64,000 nt of DNA from Thalassobius vesicularis (GCF_004799325.1 NZ_SSMD01000006.1:62001-126000), one strand, 5' to 3'; numbered from the stretch's first letter, positions 8,007 to 17,984 are shown. A program made the numbers and translations. The notes: generated by a model not told the origin, from the letters alone.

Positions 8007-10451
8007 ATGACACAGCAAATTGCAACTTTCCAGATTGAGGGAATGACCTGCGCGGCCTGTGTCGGGCGGGTGGAAAAGGCGCTGAGCGGGGTCGAGGGCG
8101 TTTCGGATGCCGCTGTGAACCTGGCCAGCGAAACCGCGCGCGTCTCGTTTGACGAGCGGACCAATGTCGATGCGCTGGTGGGCCAATTGAAATCGGCGGG
8201 CTATCCCGCGCGTCAGGCTCATGTCGTGCTGGAGATCGAGGGCATGACCTGTGCCTCCTGCGTCGGGCGCGTGGACAAGGCGCTGGAGGCCGTTCCCGGC
8301 GTGACGGCGGTGTCTGTCAATCTGGCCAGCGAAACAGCGCAGGTCGAATACCTGGAGGGCACGGTGGAGCTGGGCGCGCTGTTGCGTGCTGCGAAAGAGG
8401 CCGGGTATCCGGCGCGCGTGCAGGGTGGTGCTGAACGCCCCGTGGTGAACCGCAAGGAAGAAGAGGCCAAGGCGCTGCGCCTGCGCCTGATCCTTGCCGC
8501 GACGCTGACGTTGCCGGTGTTCATCATGGAAATGGGCGGGCACTTGGTGCCTGCGTTCCACCATTGGATCCAGATGACGATCGGCCAGCAGACCAGCTGG
8601 CTGGTGCAATTCGTGCTGACCAGCGTCGTGCTGTTCGGGCCGGGGCGCAGTTTCTACGCCAAGGGCGTGCCTGCGCTGCTGAAGGGCGCGCCGGACATGA
8701 ACTCGCTGGTCGCGGTGGGGACGGCGGCGGCCTACGGGTTCTCGGTCGTGGCGACATTCCTGCCGGACGTGCTGCCGGGGGCGACGCGGGCGGTCTATTT
8801 CGAAAGTGCGGCGGTGATCGTGGTGCTGATCCTGCTGGGTCGGTTCCTAGAGGCGCGGGCCAAGGGCCGCACCGGCGAGGCCATTCGCAAGCTGCTGGGA
8901 TTGCAGGCAAAAACCGCTCGGGTTGAGCGCGCGGGCGAGGTGCTGGACCTGCCCGTCGCGGACGTGGCGCCGGGCGATATCGTCATTGCGCGCCCCGGTG
9001 AGCGGATCGCCGTCGACGGTCGCGTGATCGACGGGCATTCCTATGTCGATGAAAGCATGATCACCGGCGAGCCGATCCCTGTCGCCAAAGAGGCCGGCGC
9101 GGATGTCGTCGGCGGCACGGTGAACGGCACCGGGATGCTGCGCTTCGAGGCAGTCAAGGTGGGCGACGACACGATGCTGGCCCAGATCATCCGCATGGTC
9201 GAGCAGGCGCAGGGGGCCAAGCTGCCGATCCAGGGCATGGTTGACCGGATTACGCTGTGGTTCGTGCCTGTGGTGATGGGTGTGGCCGCGCTGACGGTGC
9301 TGGCTTGGGCGGTGTTCGGGCCTTCCCCGGCGTTGACGCATGCACTGGTGGCGGGGGTCGCGGTGCTGATCATCGCATGCCCCTGCGCGATGGGTCTGGC
9401 GACGCCGACCTCGATCATGGTGGGCACCGGACGGGCCGCCGAGATGGGGGTTCTGTTCCGAAAAGGCGATGCATTGCAAGCACTTGACGGTGTTGATGTC
9501 GTGGCCTTCGACAAGACGGGCACCCTGACCCAGGGCCACCCGACCCTGACTGATTTCGTCGTGGCTGAGGGCGAGGACCGCGATGCCGTGCTGGCCAAGG
9601 TCGCGGCGGTCGAGGCGCTGTCGGAGCACCCGGTCGCGCGGGCGATCGTGGATGCTTATGGGCAGGACGTGGCGCCGGTCGAGAAGTTCGGCTCGGTCAC
9701 CGGCTACGGCGTGATGGGCACGGTCGATGGCATCCGCGTGATGGTCGGCGCCGACCGCCTGATGGCGCGCCGCAAGGTCGATCTGGGCGCGTTGGAGGCG
9801 GTCGGAAAGGCGCTGGCCGAGGCCGGGAAAACCCCGCTCTACGCGGCGCTGGATGGACGGATCGCGGCGGTGATCGCAGTGTCGGACCCGGTGAAAAACT
9901 CTTCGAAATCAGTGATTAACGCGCTGCATGCCCAGGGTTTGCAGGTCGCCATGATCACCGGCGACAACGCCGCCACGGCGCGGGCCATCGGGGCCGAACT
10001 GGGCATCGACCACGTTGTCGCCGAGGTGCTGCCGCAGGGCAAGGTCGAGGTGCTGGAAGGCTTGCGGGCGGGCGGCAAGAAAGTGGCCTTTGTGGGCGAC
10101 GGGATCAACGACGCACCGGCGCTGGCGCATGCGGATGTGGGCATCGCGATTGGCACCGGCACGGATGTGGCGATCGAGTCTGCAGACGTCGTGCTGATGT
10201 CCGGCGACCTGCGCGGCGTGGTTGACGCGTTCCGGATTTCGGGCCGTACCATGTTGAATATCAAGCAGAATTTGTTCTGGGCCTTCGGCTACAACACCGC
10301 GCTGATCCCGGTTGCGGCGGGGGCGTTCTACCCGGTTTTCGGCTGGCAACTGTCGCCGATGCTGGCGGCGGGCGCGATGGCGATGTCGTCGGTCTTTGTG
10401 CTGTCGAACGCGCTGCGGCTGCGTTCGGTCAAACCGTCGAATGTTGCGTAA
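8007..10451 (+). CDS. copA: P1B-type Cu(I)-exporting ATPase CopA
   Basis: An 814-residue copper-transporting ATPase. Two N-terminal HMA domains carry GMTCAAC (Cys15, Cys18) and GMTCASC; about eight membrane helices follow. The transmembrane Cu site is CPC (Cys458, Cys460), the phosphorylation site is DKTGTLTQG (Asp502), the actuator has TGEP, the N-domain HP dipeptide is in SEHPVARA, and the hinge is [10 protein letters not shown]. It exports Cu(I) to the periplasm. ATG at 8007 follows CAGGAG. The promoter is MerR-type, and the regulator is encoded 21 bp downstream. Confidence 0.96.
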   Translation: MTQQIATFQIEGMTCAACVGRVEKALSGVEGVSDAAVNLASETARVSFDERTNVDALVGQLKSAGYPARQAHVVLEIEGMTCASCVGRVDKALEAVPGVTAVSVNLASETAQVEYLEGTVELGALLRAAKEAGYPARVQGGAERPVVNRKEEEAKALRLRLILAATLTLPVFIMEMGGHLVPAFHHWIQMTIGQQTSWLVQFVLTSVVLFGPGRSFYAKGVPALLKGAPDMNSLVAVGTAAAYGFSVVATFLPDVLPGATRAVYFESAAVIVVLILLGRFLEARAKGRTGEAIRKLLGLQAKTARVERAGEVLDLPVADVAPGDIVIARPGERIAVDGRVIDGHSYVDESMITGEPIPVAKEAGADVVGGTVNGTGMLRFEAVKVGDDTMLAQIIRMVEQAQGAKLPIQGMVDRITLWFVPVVMGVAALTVLAWAVFGPSPALTHALVAGVAVLIIACPCAMGLATPTSIMVGTGRAAEMGVLFRKGDALQALDGVDVVAFDKTGTLTQGHPTLTDFVVAEGEDRDAVLAKVAAVEALSEHPVARAIVDAYGQDVAPVEKFGSVTGYGVMGTVDGIRVMVGADRLMARRKVDLGALEAVGKALAEAGKTPLYAALDGRIAAVIAVSDPVKNSSKSVINALHAQGLQVAMITGDNAATARAIGAELGIDHVVAEVLPQGKVEVLEGLRAGGKKVAFVGDGINDAPALAHADVGIAIGTGTDVAIESADVVLMSGDLRGVVDAFRISGRTMLNIKQNLFWAFGYNTALIPVAAGAFYPVFGWQLSPMLAAGAMAMSSVFVLSNALRLRSVKPSNVA

Positions 10452-10472
10452 CCTATTGAAAGGAGATGGAAA

Positions 10473-10862
10473 ATGAATATCGGAGAAGTCTCCAAACGGT
10501 CGGGTCTGCCGGCGAAAACCATCCGCTACTACGAGGATATCGGCCTGATCCAACCGCATCGCAGCGACAACGGATACCGCGCCTTTGCCGAGTCCGACCT
10601 GCATAAGCTGGCCTTTCTGGGCCGCGCCCGCGCGCTGGGGTTCAGCATCGAGGATTGCCGTAACCTGTTGACTTTGTACGAAGATCGCAGCCGCGCCAGC
10701 GCCGATGTCAAGCAGATCGCCAAGACGCACCTGACCCGGATCGACCAGAAACTGGCCGAGTTGCAAGAGATGCGGGCGACGCTGGCGGGGCTGGTTTCGG
10801 CCTGCGCGGGGGACAACCGGCCGGACTGTCCGATCCTGGCTGACCTGTCCTCTCACGATTGA
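10473..10862 (+). CDS. cueR: Copper-responsive MerR-family regulator, CueR/HmrR
   Basis: A 129-residue MerR protein. The winged HTH is at residues 1-38 (MNIGEVSKRSGLPAKTIRYY ... DNGYR), followed by a dimerisation helix. The metal loop has Cys111 and Cys119 (SACAGDNRPDCPI), the 8-residue spacing that coordinates Cu(I) linearly in CueR (Cys112/Cys120). It should activate copA and copZ through the two 19-bp-spacer promoters at 7887-7976. It begins 21 bp after copA behind a strong ribosome site (AAGGAGAT), so it is likely cotranscribed and autoregulated. Confidence 0.92.
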   Translation: MNIGEVSKRSGLPAKTIRYYEDIGLIQPHRSDNGYRAFAESDLHKLAFLGRARALGFSIEDCRNLLTLYEDRSRASADVKQIAKTHLTRIDQKLAELQEMRATLAGLVSACAGDNRPDCPILADLSSHD

Positions 10863-10922
10863 TTAACCGGCGAAAACGTATGATTTCCGGCGATTTTCGT
10901 ACGTCGGTTTTCGCATGAAAAA

Positions 10923-10958
10923 GGGGCTGGCCCGTCCCCCTCAGAACAGGCCAGCCCC
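10923..10958 (-). terminator. Rho-independent terminator of the minus-strand beta-oxidation operon
   Basis: Perfect 10-bp inverted repeat GGGGCTGGCC (10923-10932) / GGCCAGCCCC (10949-10958) with a 16-base loop. On the minus strand the stem is followed at once by TTTTTCATG, the expected U-run, 17 bases past the stop of the flavoprotein gene at 10975. It also lies 60 bases beyond cueR, so may act on both strands. Confidence 0.8.
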
Positions 10959-10974
10959 CGTTTGCCCAAGCGCC

Positions 10975-11958
10975 TTAGCGGCGGTAGTGGGCGACCTGTG
11001 CGGCCAGGCGGTCGGCGGCGGCAAAGTATTCGTTTGCCAGACGGTCGACCAGCTCGGCGGTGGGGACGACTTTCTTGACCGCGCCGATGCCCTGACCCGA
11101 TCCCCAGATGGTGGACCAGCTTTTGGGTTTCTCGCGTGCCTCGCCGAAATCCATCTTTGACGGATCGGAGCGTTCCAGATTGTCCGGGTCCATGCCCGCA
11201 GCAGCGATCGAGGGTTTCAGGTAGTTGCCCCAGACGCCGGTGAACAGGTTCGAATAGACGATGTCCGACGCGCCGCTTTCGGTGATCATTTCCTTGTAGC
11301 GGTCGACGGCGTTCGCCTCTTCGGTGGCGATGAAGGCCGAGCCAGCATAGCCGCCATCCGCGCCCATCGCCTGCGCCGCCAGGATCGAGTCGCCGCGACC
11401 AATGGCGCCGGACAGGAACAGCGGGCCGTCGAACCATTCGCGGATTTCCGAGATCAGCGCCAGCGGCGACAGCGCGCCTGCGTGGCCACCGGCACCGGCG
11501 GCAACGGCGATCAGGCCGTCGGCGCCTTTCTCGATGGCCTTACGGGCGAACTTGTCGTTGATGACGTCGTGCAGAACGATCGCGCCGACCGAGTGGGCGG
11601 CCTCGTAGACCCATTCCTGCGCGCCCAGCGAGGTGATCCAGACCGGCACCTTGTGCTTGACGCAAAGTTCCACGTCACGCTCCAGACGGGCGTTCGAGCG
11701 GTGGACGATCTGGTTCACGGCAAAGGGGGCCGCGGGGCGATCGGGGTTGGCCTCGGTGTATTCGGCGAGGGTGTCGGAGATGCGCGACAGCCATTCACCC
11801 AGATCGTTGCCCTCTTTCTCGCGCGCGTTCAGGGCGGGGAAAGAGCCGACGACACCGGCCTTGCACTGGGCGATCACCAGATCCGGGTTCGAGATGATGA
11901 ACAGCGGAGAGCCGATCAGCGGAATGCGCAGGTTTTGCAGGACGGGGGGTAGGGACAT
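10975..11958 (-). CDS. Nitronate monooxygenase / 2-nitropropane dioxygenase-like flavoprotein
   Basis: A 327-residue FMN-binding TIM-barrel of the NMO/FabK group. Features include the N-terminal IPLIGSPLFIISNPDLVIAQ, the glycine-rich AVAAGAGGHAG and LSGAIGRGDSILAAQAMGADG (phosphate binding). Biochemically the family contains nitronate monooxygenases and enoyl reductases; as last gene of a beta-oxidation operon it may act on an unsaturated acyl intermediate, though this is inference. It starts one base before the isomerase gene stop, so it is cotranscribed with it. Widely present in acyl-CoA catabolic operons of alphaproteobacteria. Confidence 0.8.
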   Translation of the reverse strand: MSLPPVLQNLRIPLIGSPLFIISNPDLVIAQCKAGVVGSFPALNAREKEGNDLGEWLSRISDTLAEYTEANPDRPAAPFAVNQIVHRSNARLERDVELCVKHKVPVWITSLGAQEWVYEAAHSVGAIVLHDVINDKFARKAIEKGADGLIAVAAGAGGHAGALSPLALISEIREWFDGPLFLSGAIGRGDSILAAQAMGADGGYAGSAFIATEEANAVDRYKEMITESGASDIVYSNLFTGVWGNYLKPSIAAAGMDPDNLERSDPSKMDFGEAREKPKSWSTIWGSGQGIGAVKKVVPTAELVDRLANEYFAAADRLAAQVAHYRR

Positions 11959-11959
11959 C

Positions 11960-12745
11960 TTACTTGCCTTTGAATACGGGTTTGCGTTTTTCGACGAAGG
12001 CCTGGACGCCTTCTCGGAAATCTGCGGTCTGGGTCAGGTGGCCCTGGATCTGGGCCTCGGCCGAGAACGCGTCAGAGAAGGACGCGTTGCTGATGTTACG
12101 CAGAATTTTCTTGGCACCAGCGGCGGCCAGAGGGGCGGCAGCGGCGATGCGGTTGGCCATGGCGAGGGTGGCTGTTTCCAGCTCGTCCTCGGGGACGACG
12201 TGGTTGACCAGGCCGTGTTGCAGGCATTCGGCCGCGGGGATCTTGCGGCCTTCGATGATGGCCTGCAGGGCGCGGTGATAGCCCATGCCCTTGAGCAGCA
12301 GCCAGGTGTTGCCGCCGTCAGGCACCAGCGCGATCGCGGCGAAGGCCATGTAGAGGCTGGCATTGTCGGCCATCACCACCATGTCGCAGTTCATCGCATA
12401 GGCCGCGCCGATCCCGGCGGCGGCGCCGTGGACCTGGGCGATCCAGATCTTGGGCGAGTTGGCGATGCCGACCAGGCTGGGGCGATACTCGGCTTCCAGC
12501 ATGTGGTCGGTGGGCATGGCGGACAGGCCGCCCTTGAGGTCGGCGCCAGCACAGAAGCCGCGGCCTTCGCCCTTCATGATGACGACGCGGATGTCCGGGT
12601 CGGTGTCGATCTGCGCGACGGCCTGGATCAGGCCCCTGCGCAGGTCGTCGTTGATGGCGTTGAACGCGTCGGGGCGGGTCAGGGTCAGGGTGGCGATGGC
12701 GCCGTCCTTTTCGATCCGCAGCACGCCGTTGATGTCGGTGCTCAT
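11960..12745 (-). CDS. PaaG-like enoyl-CoA hydratase/isomerase
   Basis: A 261-residue crotonase-fold protein. The oxyanion-hole segments are FCAGADLKGG and HGAAAGIGAAY. The two glutamates of classical enoyl-CoA hydratase are missing (GAAYA and FAAIAL at those positions), while Asp143 in LVPDGGNTW matches the catalytic Asp of PaaG-type isomerases, as does the C-terminal FREGVQAFVEKRKPVFKGK. So I expect double-bond isomerisation rather than ordinary hydration. It sits between the racemase and flavoprotein genes, with a good ribosome site (GAGGAGG) before ATG 12745. Confidence 0.88.
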   Translation of the reverse strand: MSTDINGVLRIEKDGAIATLTLTRPDAFNAINDDLRRGLIQAVAQIDTDPDIRVVIMKGEGRGFCAGADLKGGLSAMPTDHMLEAEYRPSLVGIANSPKIWIAQVHGAAAGIGAAYAMNCDMVVMADNASLYMAFAAIALVPDGGNTWLLLKGMGYHRALQAIIEGRKIPAAECLQHGLVNHVVPEDELETATLAMANRIAAAAPLAAAGAKKILRNISNASFSDAFSAEAQIQGHLTQTADFREGVQAFVEKRKPVFKGK

Positions 12746-12755
12746 GGGGTCCTCC

Positions 12756-13886
12756 TCAGGTCAGGACCCCGCTGGCGCGAAGTCCGGCAATCGTTTCGGC
12801 GTCATAGCCCAACTCGGCCAGGACAGTTTCGGTATCCGCGCCGGGCGCGGGTGGGCGGCCCACCGGCCCCGGAGCCGTACGGCTGAAGCGCGGGGCGGGG
12901 GTCACCTGCGTGACGCCATCCACCTGCGTGAAGACGCCGCGGGCCTTCATGTGCGGGTGTTCGGGGGCCTCGGACCAGGTCAGCACGGGGGCGACGCAGG
13001 CATCGGAGCCATCGAACAGTGCCGTCCATTCGTCCCGAGTCCTCGTCTTGAAAACTTGTGCGTACAAGGCGTGACGCTGCGTCCAGTCGGCCTCGTCCAT
13101 CTGGGTGGCTTTGTGCTCTTGCGGCAGGCCGGCCATGTCGACCAGCTGGGCAAAGAACTGCGGCTCCAGCGGGCCGACCGAGACGAATTTGCCGTCCGCG
13201 CATTCATACGAGCGGTAGAAGGGCGCGCCGCCGTCCAGCCAGTTATTTTCACGCTGTTCGGTCCAGCGGCCCATGGCGATCATCGAATGGATCAGCGCCA
13301 GCAGGGCCGGGGCCCCGTCGACCATCGCGGCGTCGATGACCTGACCCTTGCCCGAGCTTTGACGCTCGAACAGGGCGGACAGGATGCCCAGCAGCAGGAA
13401 CATGGTGCCGCCCGCGTAATCCGCGCCGATGTTGAGCGGCGGGATCGGCGGCAGGTCTTTCTTGCCGATGGCGTGCAGAACGCCGGTGATGCCCAGATAG
13501 TTGATGTCATGGCCCGCCATTTGCGACATCGGGCCGGTCTGGCCCCAGCCGGTCATGCGGCCAAAGACCAGCCCCGGATTGCGCGCAAGGCAGGCGTCAG
13601 GGCCAAGGCCCATCCGCTCCATCACGCCGGGGCGGAAGCCTTCGATCAGCACGTCGGCGCCTTCGATCAGGCGCAGGGCGGCCTCGATCCCGGCGGGGTC
13701 TTTCAGGTTCAGCGCGACGGACCGCTTGCCCCGGTTGTTGATGTCGGCCTTGTTGGCCTTGCCGGATTTGCGGGTGACGAGGGTGACCTGAGCGCCAAGA
13801 TCAGACAGGAATTGCCCCGCCAGGGGGGCGGGGCCGATTCCTGCCATCTCGACGACCCGAAGGCCGTGGAGTGGTCCGTTGGTCAT
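12756..13886 (-). CDS. CaiB/BaiF-family alpha-methylacyl-CoA racemase-like protein
   Basis: A 376-residue class III CoA-transferase-fold protein. His126 (GHDINYLG) and Asp156 (NIGADYAGG) fall at the positions of the catalytic His126/Asp156 pair of the mycobacterial alpha-methylacyl-CoA racemase, and the flanking PPIPPLNIG block also fits. This favours racemisation of 2-methylacyl-CoA thioesters over CoA transfer, and hints that the operon handles methyl-branched acids. Its start overlaps the stop of the FadB-like gene (ATGA), so the two are translationally coupled. Confidence 0.88.
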   Translation of the reverse strand: MTNGPLHGLRVVEMAGIGPAPLAGQFLSDLGAQVTLVTRKSGKANKADINNRGKRSVALNLKDPAGIEAALRLIEGADVLIEGFRPGVMERMGLGPDACLARNPGLVFGRMTGWGQTGPMSQMAGHDINYLGITGVLHAIGKKDLPPIPPLNIGADYAGGTMFLLLGILSALFERQSSGKGQVIDAAMVDGAPALLALIHSMIAMGRWTEQRENNWLDGGAPFYRSYECADGKFVSVGPLEPQFFAQLVDMAGLPQEHKATQMDEADWTQRHALYAQVFKTRTRDEWTALFDGSDACVAPVLTWSEAPEHPHMKARGVFTQVDGVTQVTPAPRFSRTAPGPVGRPPAPGADTETVLAELGYDAETIAGLRASGVLT

Positions 13887-16030
13887 GCGGCAAGGGCCTC
13901 CTTGTTGCGCAGGATGTCATAGGCGCTGTCGGGCAGGGCGAAGCGTTCGCCGTACTTGTCCGCCAGATCCTTGGCGCGGGCTGCGAACGCGTCGATGCCG
14001 ATGCCACGGATGTACTGGATCGCGCCACCGGTATGGGCCGGGAACCCGATGGCAAAGATGCCGCCCAGGTTGGCCTCGACCTCGGAGCGCAGGACGTTTT
14101 CGTTCAGGCAGCGCAGGGTTTCGATCGCCTGACGGTAGAGCAGACGGTCGATCGCGTCCTCCATCGGGATTTCGGCGTTGCCCTTGGCGAATTGCGCCAG
14201 ACCCGACCACAGGGTTTTCGAGCCGTCCGCCGCGTATTCGTAGAAGCCGCCACCGTAGTGACGCCCGCCGCGGCCTTGCTCGATCATCGCGTCGCACACG
14301 GCCTTGGAGGCGACGTTGTGCTTGCCGAAGCCCGAGTCGACGCCCAGGCGTTCGTCCAGCGCCTTGTGGGTCTTGCCGACCTTTTGCGACAGTACCAGCG
14401 AGACCTCGTCATGCACGGCCAGCGGCCCGACGGGCATGCCGGCCAGCCAGCCTGCGCGTTCCACCGCGACGGGGGACAGGCCGTCGACCATCAGCGAGAT
14501 GCCTTCGTCCATGAAAGTGCCGAACACGCGGCTGGTAAAGAAACCGCGGCTGTCGTTCACCACGATCGGCATGTAGCCGATCTGCTGGACGTAATCGTAG
14601 GCCTTGCGCAGGGTTTCCTCGCTGGTCTGCTCGCCCATGATGATCTCGACGACCTTCATCTTGTCCACGGGGGAAAAGAAGTGCAGCCCGATGAACCGGG
14701 TCGGGTCGGGGCAGGCCTTGGCCAGGATCGAGATCGGCAGGGTCGAGGTGTTCGAGCCGTAGATGCCGTTCGGCCCCAGCTGCTTGAACGTCTCGGGGAT
14801 GACCTTTTCCTTCAGGGCGATGTCCTCGAACACGGCTTCGATGATGATGTCGGTGCCGGCAAAGGCGGCGTCATCGGTGGCCGGGGTGATCTGAGACAGC
14901 AGGCGCTCTTTCTTGGCGTCGTCCATGCGGCCGCGCTTGATGGCCTTGTCGGCCAGCATCGCGGTGTAGGATTTGCCCTTTTCGGCCTTGTCCATCTCGG
15001 TGTCTTTCAGAACCGAGGGCAGGCCCGCGTTGGCATGCGCCCATGCGATGCCCGAGCCCATCATGCCCGCGCCCAGAATGGCGGCGTTGGCAGCCTTCCA
15101 GCGGTCGCCTTGCGGGCGGACGGCGCCGGATTTGATCGCCTGCATCCCGAAGAAGAAGGTGGTGATCGCGGCCTTGCACTCGGGCGTCATGACCAGCGCG
15201 CACAATCCGCGGCTTTCCATCCGCAGGGCGGCGTCATAGTCGATCCGCATCGAGTTGACGGCGATGTCCAGAATCTTGGCCGGTGCGGGCAGCAGGCCGC
15301 GGGTCTTGGAATAGAGGAACGCGGACGAGCCGACGATCATCTGGCGCACCTTGGGGTGCAGCACGTCGCCGCCGGGATAGCGGAAGCCCTTTTGATCCCA
15401 GGGCTGGGTGTGCGTCTCGGGGTTGGCCTTGATCCAGGCCTTGGCGGCGGGGATCAGGTCGTCGATGGCAGGCACCACGGCGTCCACCATGCCGGCCTTC
15501 AGTGCGGCTTGGGGTTTGACGGGCTTGCCTTCGGTCAGGTGGGGCAGGGCTTTTTCCAGGCCCAGCAGCTTGGTCAGACGGACCACGCCACCGGCACCGG
15601 GCAGCAGGCCCAGCGTCACCTCGGGCAGGCCGACGACGGCACCGGGGACGTCCGCGATGACGCGGTGGTTGCAGGCCAGGCACAGTTCATATCCGCCGCC
15701 CAAGGCCGCGCCGTTGATGGCGGCAACGACCGGCACGCCCAGCTGTTCGAGGTCGCGGTAGGGACGCTTGTTTTCCTCGATATAGTGAAAGGTCTCGGCG
15801 TCGGATTTCTGGATCGCCAGGATCAGTTTCAGATCGCCACCGGCAAAGAAGGTCTTCTTGGCCGAGGCAAAGACGACCCCCTTCAGATCGGGTTCGGCGC
15901 GCAGCTTGGCCAGCACCTGATCCATGCCCGGAACATAGCGTTCGTTCATGGTGTTGGCGGACTGGCCCTGCATGTCCATGGTGACGGTCACGATGCCGTC
16001 GGCGTCTTTTTCGTAAATGAAATCAGTCAT
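13883..16030 (-). CDS. fadB: FadB/FadJ-like trifunctional beta-oxidation protein
   Basis: A 715-residue fusion of enoyl-CoA hydratase (residues 1-190, with NGAALGGGYELCLACN and GLPEVTLGLLPGAGG, both catalytic glutamates present) and 3-hydroxyacyl-CoA dehydrogenase (NAD fold AILGAGMMGSGIA near residue 318, catalytic His in GLHFFSPVDKM). Start ATG 16030 (MTDFIYEKD) follows a GAGGGGGAC ribosome site; longer in-frame starts would overlap the thiolase gene. It performs hydration and dehydrogenation in beta-oxidation, together with the thiolase encoded 11 bp upstream. Confidence 0.93.
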   Translation of the reverse strand: MTDFIYEKDADGIVTVTMDMQGQSANTMNERYVPGMDQVLAKLRAEPDLKGVVFASAKKTFFAGGDLKLILAIQKSDAETFHYIEENKRPYRDLEQLGVPVVAAINGAALGGGYELCLACNHRVIADVPGAVVGLPEVTLGLLPGAGGVVRLTKLLGLEKALPHLTEGKPVKPQAALKAGMVDAVVPAIDDLIPAAKAWIKANPETHTQPWDQKGFRYPGGDVLHPKVRQMIVGSSAFLYSKTRGLLPAPAKILDIAVNSMRIDYDAALRMESRGLCALVMTPECKAAITTFFFGMQAIKSGAVRPQGDRWKAANAAILGAGMMGSGIAWAHANAGLPSVLKDTEMDKAEKGKSYTAMLADKAIKRGRMDDAKKERLLSQITPATDDAAFAGTDIIIEAVFEDIALKEKVIPETFKQLGPNGIYGSNTSTLPISILAKACPDPTRFIGLHFFSPVDKMKVVEIIMGEQTSEETLRKAYDYVQQIGYMPIVVNDSRGFFTSRVFGTFMDEGISLMVDGLSPVAVERAGWLAGMPVGPLAVHDEVSLVLSQKVGKTHKALDERLGVDSGFGKHNVASKAVCDAMIEQGRGGRHYGGGFYEYAADGSKTLWSGLAQFAKGNAEIPMEDAIDRLLYRQAIETLRCLNENVLRSEVEANLGGIFAIGFPAHTGGAIQYIRGIGIDAFAARAKDLADKYGERFALPDSAYDILRNKEALAA

Positions 16031-16041
16031 GTCTGTCCCCC

Positions 16042-17250
16042 TCAGACGCGTTCGATGATCGAGGCGATGCCCATGCCGCCGCCCACGCACATGCAGATCA
16101 GCGCGCGTTTCAGGTTCCGGCGTTCCAGCTCGTCCAGCATGGTGCTGACCAGCATTCCGCCGGTGGCCCCCAGCGGGTGGCCCATGGCGATGGCGCCGCC
16201 GACGACGTTCAGTTTCTCGTCCGGCACGTTCAGGTCTTTCTGCAGGCGCAGGGCGACCGAGGCGAAGGCTTCGTTGATTTCCACCAAATCGATGTCGTCG
16301 ATGGTCAGGCCGGCCTTTGCCAGCGCCTTTTCCGAAGCCGGGCCGGGGCCCGTCAGCATGATGGTGGGATCGGTTGCCGTCAGCGCGACGGACACAACGC
16401 GGCCACGCGGGGTCAGGCCCAGATCCTTACCGACCTGTTCGTTGCCCAGCATGATCAGCGAGGCGCCATCCACGATGCCCGAGCTGTTGCCGGGTGTGTG
16501 GACGTGGTTGATCCGCTCGACCTGCGGGTATTTGGCCAGCGCCACGGCGTCAAAGCCGAACTGGCCGGGCACGGCAAAGCTGGGCTTCAGCGCGGCCAGT
16601 TTCTGCATGTTGGTATCGGCCTTGATGAAGTCGTCACGCTCCAGAATGACCACGCCGTTTTCGTCGCGCACGGGCACGACCGAGCGGTCGAACCAGCCGG
16701 AATCACGGGCGTGGGCGGCGCGTTTTTGCGACTCGACGGCGAAGGCGTCGACGTCATCGCGGCTCCAGCCTTCGATGGTGGCGATCAGGTCGGCGCCGAT
16801 GCCCTGCGGAACAAAGCCGGTCTGAATCGCGGTGGCGGGGTCTTCGGCGAAGGGGCCGCCATCGGCACCCATCGGGACGCGCGACATGGATTCGTAGCCG
16901 CCTGCGCAGACCAGATCCTCCCACCCGGACGCGATCTTGGCGGCGGCGGTGTTGAAGGTGTCCAGACCCGAGGCGCAGAACCGGTTGACCTGCGCGCCGG
17001 CGACCTTTTGATCCCAGCCCGCTTTTTGCAGGGCGATCTTGGGCAGAACGGCGCCCTGTTCCAGAACCGGAGCCACGCAGCCCAGCATCACGTCATCGAC
17101 GCGGGACGTGTCCAGATCGTGGCGGGTCTGCATTTCGGTCAGCAGCGTGGTGACCAGATCGATCGGTTTCACCTCGTGCAGGGTGCCGTCGGGCTTGCCT
17201 TTGCTGCGGGGTGTTCTGATCGCGTCATAGATATAGGCTGTGTGAGTCAT
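16042..17250 (-). CDS. fadA: Acetyl-CoA C-acyltransferase (thiolase)
   Basis: A 402-residue thiolase. The nucleophile is Cys92 (NRFCASGLD), and the C-terminal catalytic blocks are [14 protein letters not shown] and CMCVGGGMG (general-base cysteine). It cleaves 3-ketoacyl-CoA with CoA in the last step of beta-oxidation. It is the first gene of the minus-strand operon (thiolase, FadB-like, racemase, isomerase, flavoprotein), with a strong ribosome site (AAGGAGG) before ATG 17250. Only 24 bp separate it from the TetR gene, so it may be read from the same promoter. Confidence 0.94.
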   Translation of the reverse strand: MTHTAYIYDAIRTPRSKGKPDGTLHEVKPIDLVTTLLTEMQTRHDLDTSRVDDVMLGCVAPVLEQGAVLPKIALQKAGWDQKVAGAQVNRFCASGLDTFNTAAAKIASGWEDLVCAGGYESMSRVPMGADGGPFAEDPATAIQTGFVPQGIGADLIATIEGWSRDDVDAFAVESQKRAAHARDSGWFDRSVVPVRDENGVVILERDDFIKADTNMQKLAALKPSFAVPGQFGFDAVALAKYPQVERINHVHTPGNSSGIVDGASLIMLGNEQVGKDLGLTPRGRVVSVALTATDPTIMLTGPGPASEKALAKAGLTIDDIDLVEINEAFASVALRLQKDLNVPDEKLNVVGGAIAMGHPLGATGGMLVSTMLDELERRNLKRALICMCVGGGMGIASIIERV

Positions 17251-17274
17251 CTCGTTCCTCCTTCGAGCGGCATT

Positions 17275-17928
17275 CTAGCCAAGAATGTGCTCGCGAATTG
17301 TGCCTTCAAGCTGCACCTTGGCGAAATCGACGCGCGGGAGCGGCTCGAACGGAATGGTGGAGAGCGCGTGCGCCTCCTCCTCGGGAATGCCGACCGAACG
17401 CAAGATCAGCTCGGCCGTATCCGAGCCCGACTTGCGCCAAGTCAGAAGGCCGCCCAGCACCAGCGAGGTGGCCCCCATCACGGCGCCACCGCCCAATGCG
17501 GTGACGGAATGAATCTGGTCAGGGCGATAGGCAAACCGCCCCTGTTCAAGCCCGGTGCGCAGCAGCTGATGGGGCAATTTCCCCCAGAACTTGCCCAGCC
17601 GGGGGTCGATCATGCCGAACTGGGCGACGAAGCGGCCCCAGTCGGGTTCCTCGTACACGCGGCGGATGACCTTGCGGATGATCAGCGCCAGACGCAGGGC
17701 CGGATCTTCGATGTCACTGTCCGTCGCAAGCGAGGTCTGGCGCAGCTCGAGGTACATCAGATCGCACAGGATGTTGAACAGCTCGTCCGGGGTATCCAGG
17801 TTATTATAGATCGTCCCCCGCGACAGGCCGGCCTCTTTGGCCAGGTCGCTGATGGCAATCTGCTTGGCTCCCTTCTCGGCAAACAGGCGCAGGGCAGCGT
17901 GCAGGATGCGGGCTGTGACGGTCTTCAT
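17275..17928 (-). CDS. TetR-family transcriptional regulator of the fatty-acid catabolic region
   Basis: A 217-residue TetR protein. The HTH is in residues 5-50 (ARILHAALRLFAEKGAKQIAISDLAKEAGLSRGTIYNN). I chose ATG 17928 (MKTVTAR); a GTG at 17964 is in frame, but it lies upstream of the predicted minus-strand -10 (17961-17956). The remaining domain should bind an acyl-CoA or related ligand. The shared palindrome at 17960-17971 sits over the divergent promoters for itself and for the transporter operon, suggesting ligand-relieved repression of both. Confidence 0.88.
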   Translation of the reverse strand: MKTVTARILHAALRLFAEKGAKQIAISDLAKEAGLSRGTIYNNLDTPDELFNILCDLMYLELRQTSLATDSDIEDPALRLALIIRKVIRRVYEEPDWGRFVAQFGMIDPRLGKFWGKLPHQLLRTGLEQGRFAYRPDQIHSVTALGGGAVMGATSLVLGGLLTWRKSGSDTAELILRSVGIPEEEAHALSTIPFEPLPRVDFAKVQLEGTIREHILG

Positions 17929-17946
17929 GCGCGGTCCTGATGGTAG

Positions 17947-17984
17947 TTGACAGAATTTGAACACGCGTGTTTAAATCGTGTCAA
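17947..17984. promoter_or_regulatory. Face-to-face divergent promoters sharing a palindromic TetR operator
   Basis: Plus strand: TTGACA (17947-17952), 17-bp spacer, TTTAAA (17970-17975). Minus strand: TTGACA (17984-17979), 17-bp spacer, TTCAAA (17961-17956). Both spacers contain the perfect 12-bp palindrome AACACGCGTGTT (17960-17971). A TetR dimer there would block RNA polymerase on both strands. The geometry is seen directly; the identity of the repressor is inferred from adjacency. Confidence 0.78.

Noticed and set aside
13871-16825. A 984-codon plus-strand frame opposite the FadB-like and thiolase genes
   Set aside because: Composition is that of an antisense frame; the minus-strand genes have intact catalytic residues.
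17929-17964. Upstream GTG start for the TetR regulator
   Set aside because: It lies upstream of the predicted minus-strand -10 element and would precede the transcription start.
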